A stretch of 30,719 nucleotides of DNA, taken from assembly GCA_039105265.1 (NCBI GenBank), contig JAPFFF010000218.1, positions 1-30,719 of the forward strand, given 5' to 3'. The stretch's first letter is position 1. Each line of letters begins with the position of its first letter. The notes under the pieces were generated by a model. It was not told where the DNA came from. It was given only the letters and a program-made list of their open reading frames with translations, and made no database searches. Source of the DNA: Tritrichomonas musculus. Its lineage: Eukaryota > Parabasalia > Tritrichomonadida > Tritrichomonadidae. Positions 25,781 through 30,719 of the stretch are shown in pieces. The translations under genes and the position numbers were made by a program.

Positions 25781-25969
25781 TTAATATGAGTTGACATCAT
25801 CTTTATACAGTATTAATTGCTTTGCATTAACCTTATTAGCTTTCCCATCAACTGCTGATAGGTTCTCTTTATGATGTGTAGCTGGGTGCTTGAACTTAGG
25901 TTGTGTGATGGGTTGTTGCTTAGTTACATGTTGTTTGTACGACATGACTTGAACACTATGTGATGACAT
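25781..25969 (-). CDS. Small basic protein, 62 aa (copy 2)
   Basis: This is the same product as at 3047-3235. The start at 25969 is chosen for the TTCAAATG context rather than a methionine three codons upstream. Confidence 0.5.
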   Translation of the reverse strand: MSSHSVQVMSYKQHVTKQQPITQPKFKHPATHHKENLSAVDGKANKVNAKQLILYKDDVNSY

Positions 25970-26028
25970 TTGAATCAAAGCAAACAGTGATTAATGTTAA
26001 AAATGATGATGTGATTTAGTTAATTCAT

Positions 26029-27639
26029 TTATCTGCTTGTAATGTCATACGAACCCATCTCAACAACAGGTGGCATGCCATTGGGTTGAACATGAATTGA
26101 TATGACAGTGTCTTGTAACAATGCCATTAATGGTGGTGTTGTGTTGTTGATATATGTGTTTGCTACATCACCATTGTCATCAATATTACGTACTTGATCA
26201 GGTAAGTCACATACTATTTCATATGTGATTGGCGTGTTTGATGTTTGACCTTGTTGGAAGGTGTTATCTGTCTCAGTTGGTAACCCAATGAAGAATGATG
26301 TACGATCATAGCTGACTCTACCAATTGATTCATCATAAGGTCGTGTATTAACTAATGATTGAATGACCTCTTTATTAAAACCTGTTTGTTCACCGTTAAC
26401 ATTCATGGCATTCTGACATAGTTCAATGAACATTGGATCACTACCATTCGTTGCAAATGGAATGGTTGGTACTACGCCATAACCACCACATCGCAGTTGG
26501 AAGTTGGTAAACAGTGGATTCTTAAATACAGTATGCTGTGTTGCATTAAATGGAAACAGAAAGAAGATTGAATCAACAAATCGTGGTGTGATTGTTTGAG
26601 TCGACGAACAATGGCCAGCAGTTAATTGCTTACTCATCGTTGTGAATGTAAGTATCTGCGTTGGAAAGATGAGTTCCTGTTGCGTGTAACGTTGAACAAG
26701 CGCTTGATATATATCGTTGTCAATGCCGAAGTTAGGTATGACACTATAACAATTAGTGATTTCATATGTTCGACTTGGTATGAATGTAGTGTTACCTGCA
26801 TCAAGTTGATGATCAGCCGCTTTATTTATCCATATAGTGCATTGACTGCCAGCTTGAGTAAACTCATTAGTGATTGGTGGTAATTGAGCTAGCAATTTGT
26901 AATTGACTATATCATTAACCAACTCATCTGATATTCCAACTGGACAATATACAAGACCTTGTACACCAAACATAATCTTGAGTTCAAGCTTACCAGCGAA
27001 TGCAGGTAGATATTTAATGTTGCTCAATGGTAAGAACCTTCGCAAGTCAATCTTAAGTGGTATGACAACGTTATTAATTTCACGAGTACCAGCGGCAAGC
27101 TTAATGAATGCACCACAACGTGTTTGATAAAATTTGCGTTTGAATATATCCTTATGACGGGCTTTAGAATAGACATCACCACGTTTACTTGCTTCGTTAT
27201 CACCACATGCAGTTAAGAATGATTCTTCTGGACCGAAGTTTTGAGTGTAAATTGATATGCCATTAGCGAGGATCTCATATTTTTCAACAGCATTCATAGC
27301 ATCTTTAAAGCCAATCCATAGACCATTAAAAGCATGGTTATCAATATTGTGTATGGCAGTAGTTAATGGAGTAGTTAACGCACCACTAATTGTCATCTGT
27401 GCTTTGATGAAGCCGTTATATATGTCAGCAGTGTTATCACATGTTGGACTGATGATGAATGTGGTGAATGACCCTGCATGGATAGGAGCAGATGGACTGT
27501 ATGAAGCTTGTGCATCAATGACGTACTTCTTATTGGTATCTGACATGGCGATTGCATTATCAACTACATCAAAGTAGCTTGCAACTTGAGTGTTAACTTC
27601 AGCTGATGTCTTGTGTAGGACTTCTGCGTTGAATGTCAT
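26029..27639 (-). CDS. MCP: Major capsid protein, double jelly-roll (copy 2)
   Basis: The predicted 536-aa protein is identical to that at 3295-4905, including the IPLKIDLRRFLPLS block at 193-206. With the candidate penton and the ATPase, it gives this copy a full set of capsid-building functions. Confidence 0.82.
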   Translation of the reverse strand: MTFNAEVLHKTSAEVNTQVASYFDVVDNAIAMSDTNKKYVIDAQASYSPSAPIHAGSFTTFIISPTCDNTADIYNGFIKAQMTISGALTTPLTTAIHNIDNHAFNGLWIGFKDAMNAVEKYEILANGISIYTQNFGPEESFLTACGDNEASKRGDVYSKARHKDIFKRKFYQTRCGAFIKLAAGTREINNVVIPLKIDLRRFLPLSNIKYLPAFAGKLELKIMFGVQGLVYCPVGISDELVNDIVNYKLLAQLPPITNEFTQAGSQCTIWINKAADHQLDAGNTTFIPSRTYEITNCYSVIPNFGIDNDIYQALVQRYTQQELIFPTQILTFTTMSKQLTAGHCSSTQTITPRFVDSIFFLFPFNATQHTVFKNPLFTNFQLRCGGYGVVPTIPFATNGSDPMFIELCQNAMNVNGEQTGFNKEVIQSLVNTRPYDESIGRVSYDRTSFFIGLPTETDNTFQQGQTSNTPITYEIVCDLPDQVRNIDDNGDVANTYINNTTPPLMALLQDTVISIHVQPNGMPPVVEMGSYDITSR

Positions 27640-27674
27640 TTGGATGTATTAAAAATACGAATGTATTACATAAG

Positions 27675-28331
27675 CTATCGTCGAATGCGCGATCTAAACG
27701 ATGGTGTTGATTCAATGACATCAGGTGGTTCTTGTGGTGGGTCATGAGATGGGTCATGTGGTGGGTCATGTATATCATCAGTTGGTAATAGATCAGGTAC
27801 GTACTTACTTCTTATGCGTGGCTTTGATAATTCTTTATTAACGACATGTTTAATGTATTGTTTTTGTTCACGCTTGAAGCGATCATTACGTAGCTCTTCA
27901 CCTAATGAACGTAGCTGTTCAAGTATCTCTAAGTTAATGGTTGTATCATGTGTGGCAACTTGATGTGGTGGTGATGTTGTATGTTGTGTTGAATGTTGCT
28001 TGTCTCTATTAGGTATGCGTGTTGGTGTATGCATAGGTTGTGCTTCCTCATGTTGTGATGGTGGTTCATCATTGGAGTTACTGACTTTGCCAGCAGCTAC
28101 ATCTCTGATGCAGTTATCACTTGAGTTAACATTGGAGTTATCACTTGATTCAAGCATACCATTGAGGTTGTCTGATGATTTATCTCTATGAATGAGTGGT
28201 TGCTTTCGTTGTTTAACAATGTACTTGCCCTCTTTCTTAGTAGGGAACACTTCATATTGTTCATCGTCAATGCCTTGCAACCAACGTTGAATGATTTGAT
28301 TGCGCTTCATGCCAGTAACATATTTGGACAT
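27675..28331 (-). CDS. Unknown 218-aa protein with Pro/His-rich tail (copy 2)
   Basis: This is the same as 4941-5597: basic N-terminal segment, polar linkers, one helix and the DPPHDPSHDPP tail. The start at 28331 (TTTCAAATG) is preferred over the upstream methionine at 28358. Confidence 0.6.
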   Translation of the reverse strand: MSKYVTGMKRNQIIQRWLQGIDDEQYEVFPTKKEGKYIVKQRKQPLIHRDKSSDNLNGMLESSDNSNVNSSDNCIRDVAAGKVSNSNDEPPSQHEEAQPMHTPTRIPNRDKQHSTQHTTSPPHQVATHDTTINLEILEQLRSLGEELRNDRFKREQKQYIKHVVNKELSKPRIRSKYVPDLLPTDDIHDPPHDPSHDPPQEPPDVIESTPSFRSRIRR

Positions 28332-28364
28332 TTGAAATACACAAAAATAAAAAGTCAATAATGT

Positions 28365-28580
28365 TCACTTACGTGATGATTTGCGTTTATTACTTGACTT
28401 TGATTTGCGACTATTACTTGACTTTATATATGGTGCGGTTACATCATGTGTGTTAGTATTAGCATAATATTGTTTTGTATTTGATCTAGGTCTAGTTACT
28501 TCATTATACATCGTACCAGGTCCAGATACGATAACTGAATTGTTCGATCTATATGCATTAGTTCTTGTGTTGAAACTCAT
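28365..28580 (-). CDS. Small Ser/Lys/Arg-rich protein, 71 aa (copy 2)
   Basis: This is the same basic 71-aa product as at 5631-5846, a candidate DNA-condensing virion protein by composition only. Confidence 0.55.
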   Translation of the reverse strand: MSFNTRTNAYRSNNSVIVSGPGTMYNEVTRPRSNTKQYYANTNTHDVTAPYIKSSNSRKSKSSNKRKSSRK

Positions 28581-28590
28581 TTACACCTCG

Positions 28591-28995
28591 TTAAACACTT
28601 CTAAATGGTACTGCGTTGTGTGTTCTCTTACGTGAGTCAGCTGCTGCTTGTGCTGATGGCGATCCACTTGGTTTCAACTCACCACGTGCAAACTGTTCAC
28701 TGATTTTAACTAGCTTATCTGTGACCGACCCCTTTGGCATGTGACTGAATATATTAGCACCTGCTGTAGTGATTGCACCTAACGTTGGATTGAATGCTGT
28801 TGCAAATGGTGTGATAGCATGTAGTATATTGCCAACTGCTTTAGGATTGTTCATAGCATAGTTCTTTGCACCAATCAACCCCTTCTTAGTGGCACTCCAT
28901 ATGTGGTGAGCTGCATTCTTTGCACCAGTCAATCCTTGATGAATATCGCTTTTTAACCGGTTCCATCCACTGGTAATGAAACTTTTGAATCCCAT
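28591..28995 (-). CDS. Candidate internal capsid protein, 134 aa (copy 2)
   Basis: This is the same as 5857-6261: amphipathic MGFKSF N-terminus, paired GAKN segments, hydrophobic middle and basic tail. The pVI-like role is inference. Confidence 0.5.
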   Translation of the reverse strand: MGFKSFITSGWNRLKSDIHQGLTGAKNAAHHIWSATKKGLIGAKNYAMNNPKAVGNILHAITPFATAFNPTLGAITTAGANIFSHMPKGSVTDKLVKISEQFARGELKPSGSPSAQAAADSRKRTHNAVPFRSV

Positions 28996-29007
28996 GTTTG
29001 TAATTCA

Positions 29008-29871
29008 TTAAACTTCAAAGTGTGATTGATTGGCTGTGATATTGATTATGAATTTATCGTGTTGGCCTTTATGATTGAGGTATGCTTCTGTAGTTGATTT
29101 AATGTCAAGATTGTTAGGTGTTTGTTGTAGCATTGATGTGAAATCCTCTTTACTGAAGCCACTATAGCATATGATGTCAGTAGCTAAACGTTTAACGTTG
29201 AGATGAACGAATCGAAGTGTTTGCACTGCTATGATACAGGTTAAGTTGTAGTGACGTGTCTTAGTGAGTAAACGACATAATTCACTGTTGCCATTCTTAA
29301 GTAGTGGTGATCCAGCTGCATCATCAAGAACCAGCAGTGTGTTGTATGGGTATGAAGCTGTTTGATATTTAACTAGCTTATTTGCTATGTATGCAATCCT
29401 ATCTTCAATCTCACTTAATGAATGCTTTGAAATGATTCTTGCCATCTCCTCATTGGTGTCAACCATTTTTGATAACACATGTTTAACCATAGCGTAGTAC
29501 TTGAGTTTGCGTTTGAGATGACGCTTGAGATATGGCAATAGATGTTCTTCTTTGATGTATTCAATGGGTGTCTTAACGTTTTTGGATAGTACTTCAGCTG
29601 TCTTATCAAGTTTGCCCGACGTTGAACAAAAGATGATCTTACTATAGTATGGCTTAGCGAATAGTCGTTCAGTTATCATGATGTGTGACCATATCCAGAA
29701 TGATTTACCAGCGCCCATCTTACCAATTAAAAAGTAGATACCATTTGATGAGAATGGATACTCTTCACTTAGTGGTTTAATCAATGCCATCTCAATATCA
29801 CGTTGGTTTTTACGTAACGACTCTTGAATAAGATGTTTAACTTCATTCATAACGTTTTTATGTTGACTCAT
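29008..29871 (-). CDS. FtsK/HerA-family genome-packaging ATPase (copy 2)
   Basis: This is the same 287-aa ATPase as at 6274-7137, with GKMGAGKS and LLVLDD motifs. It lies 6 bp from the integrase stop. Confidence 0.9.
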   Translation of the reverse strand: MSQHKNVMNEVKHLIQESLRKNQRDIEMALIKPLSEEYPFSSNGIYFLIGKMGAGKSFWIWSHIMITERLFAKPYYSKIIFCSTSGKLDKTAEVLSKNVKTPIEYIKEEHLLPYLKRHLKRKLKYYAMVKHVLSKMVDTNEEMARIISKHSLSEIEDRIAYIANKLVKYQTASYPYNTLLVLDDAAGSPLLKNGNSELCRLLTKTRHYNLTCIIAVQTLRFVHLNVKRLATDIICYSGFSKEDFTSMLQQTPNNLDIKSTTEAYLNHKGQHDKFIINITANQSHFEV

Positions 29872-29877
29872 TTGATA

Positions 29878-30719
29878 TTAGATGAACTTCTTAATGTGAT
29901 CTGGTATGGTCTTACGTTTAAGCCAGTACTGTCGTTCCATTGTTGAGAGCTTAGTTGGGTGGCCTTCACGCATGTTCTTAGATGGGATAGTGTCTTTCAT
30001 TGTTGAACCATTGCCTAGATCATATATGATATTGTATGTGTCTTTTGATTTGTTATATGATGTGATTGATTTAACCACACCACGTTTGCCATCATCAAGT
30101 GTGGTTGCTAATGGAATGTTGTTAGCTGCTTTAACGAGTTTGTAACCTGGCATTGTATTGACAGATCCATCTGTAGATCGTATCAAGAATTGGTTACCAT
30201 CATTAGAATCAACTATGTATGCAACTTTAGATAGGTTCGAACGATGTTTAACGAATGGATTTGCATCAAACACTATCCTAACTCTGTCACCTGGTTTGAA
30301 ATCATATGGATTAACTTGATGTTCCATCTCATGTATGTATGTTAACTCGTCATCTTGAGTGATATCATTGGGTGACTTGTTATGTAGTGAACCATGTGGC
30401 ATGTCATTGTATGAGTCAACTATCTGTAGTACACTTAGCTTTGGTTGATTGAATCGCATATCACGTATCGTTCTCATGAAGCGGTTGATAATACCAAGCT
30501 TGTTATGATCGTTATCAGTTGTGGTTGTATATATGATGTTATGTTGTTGCATGAAGTCAAGCACAGTGTTTGATAAATAAGCAGCATCTTCATCTGACAT
30601 AATGGCTTTGCATTGAGGTTCAACTTTGATGAACTCATTAAGTGCTCTATGTATTTCATTAGCGCCCTTGCCATGTATCATATAAGCATATGCTTTACGT
30701 GTGTTGATGTTGATTAGTA
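29878..30719 (-). CDS. INT: Retrovirus-like integrase, C-terminal 280 residues (copy 2)
   Basis: The gene is cut by the window edge. The visible part corresponds to about residues 86-365 of the copy 1 integrase and includes AIMSDEDAAY and the FKPGDRVRI beta segment. The methionine at 30681 is internal. The start should lie near window coordinate 30975 if copy 2 continues like copy 1. Confidence 0.85.
   Translation of the reverse strand, partial: LININTRKAYAYMIHGKGANEIHRALNEFIKVEPQCKAIMSDEDAAYLSNTVLDFMQQHNIIYTTTTDNDHNKLGIINRFMRTIRDMRFNQPKLSVLQIVDSYNDMPHGSLHNKSPNDITQDDELTYIHEMEHQVNPYDFKPGDRVRIVFDANPFVKHRSNLSKVAYIVDSNDGNQFLIRSTDGSVNTMPGYKLVKAANNIPLATTLDDGKRGVVKSITSYNKSKDTYNIIYDLGNGSTMKDTIPSKNMREGHPTKLSTMERQYWLKRKTIPDHIKKFI

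Larger units (their letters stand above)
10140..30719 (+). mobile_element. Maverick/Polinton copy 2, left 20.6 kb
   Basis: This second copy has the same orientation as copy 1. It begins at the tip AGTAGATACCC (10140) and runs off the window inside the integrase gene. If it ends as copy 1 does, its right tip would fall near window coordinate 32522, giving a full length of about 22.4 kb, within or slightly above the usual 15-22 kb range of the family. It looks whole: polymerase, candidate penton, fibre, capsid protein, ATPase and integrase frames are all open. The AG at the outer 5' tip fits the family's usual termini. The age is very young, judged from identity with copy 1. Confidence 0.92.
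22735..30719. repeat. Long direct repeat, second copy
   Basis: This is the second occurrence of bases 1-7985, in the same orientation. Line-by-line spot checks showed no difference, and the constant offset excludes net insertions or deletions. Full base identity was not computed. Confidence 0.97.

Overview
The window holds two copies, in the same orientation, of one Maverick/Polinton-type virus-like element, separated by 351 bp of what looks like host DNA. Copy 1 is its right-hand part (1-9788, cut by the window start). Copy 2 is its left 20.6 kb (10140-30719, cut by the window end). Bases 1-7985 recur at 22735-30719 with a constant offset of 22734, no length change and identical predicted proteins. 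A complete copy would therefore be about 22.4 kb if both copies are alike. The host is probably a trichomonad such as Trichomonas vaginalis. The reasons are the AT-rich sequence, intron-free tightly packed genes, very short spaces before start codons with initiator-like TCA motifs, UAAA signals at stop codons, and the known abundance of Mavericks in that genome. This is inference; no host marker gene is present.

Layout of the element, left to right from copy 2. A left terminal inverted repeat (TIR, 10140-10403) is followed by plus-strand genes: an Asp-rich acidic protein, a protein-primed family B DNA polymerase with a long N-terminal extension, a 150-aa unknown protein, an 870-bp non-coding stretch (12/13-bp minisatellite, hairpins, a tRNA-like sequence) and a small basic DNA-binding protein. 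Next comes a divergent pair: a candidate penton protein on the minus strand and a 2429-aa fibre-like protein on the plus strand. A minus-strand cluster meets the fibre gene tail to tail: 173-aa and 62-aa unknowns, double-jelly-roll major capsid protein, 218-aa unknown, 71-aa basic protein, 134-aa candidate internal capsid protein, FtsK/HerA-type packaging ATPase, retrovirus-like integrase and a 406-aa unknown. The right TIR follows (seen in copy 1, 9510-9788).

The genes form two programmes. The plus strand carries replication (polymerase, acidic protein, DNA-binding protein) and the fibre. The minus strand carries virion assembly and integration (capsid, ATPase, integrase). The element looks whole: every gene that can be seen end to end is open, and the shared parts of the two copies show no divergence, so it is very young. 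I did not recognise an adenain-like capsid protease as a separate gene.

The most unusual content is the giant fibre protein. It has phage-fibre-like YTKxEID and LKS repeats, a coiled coil, a beta-rich C-terminal head and an internally duplicated module. Its start lies 14 bp from the start codon of the divergent candidate penton gene.
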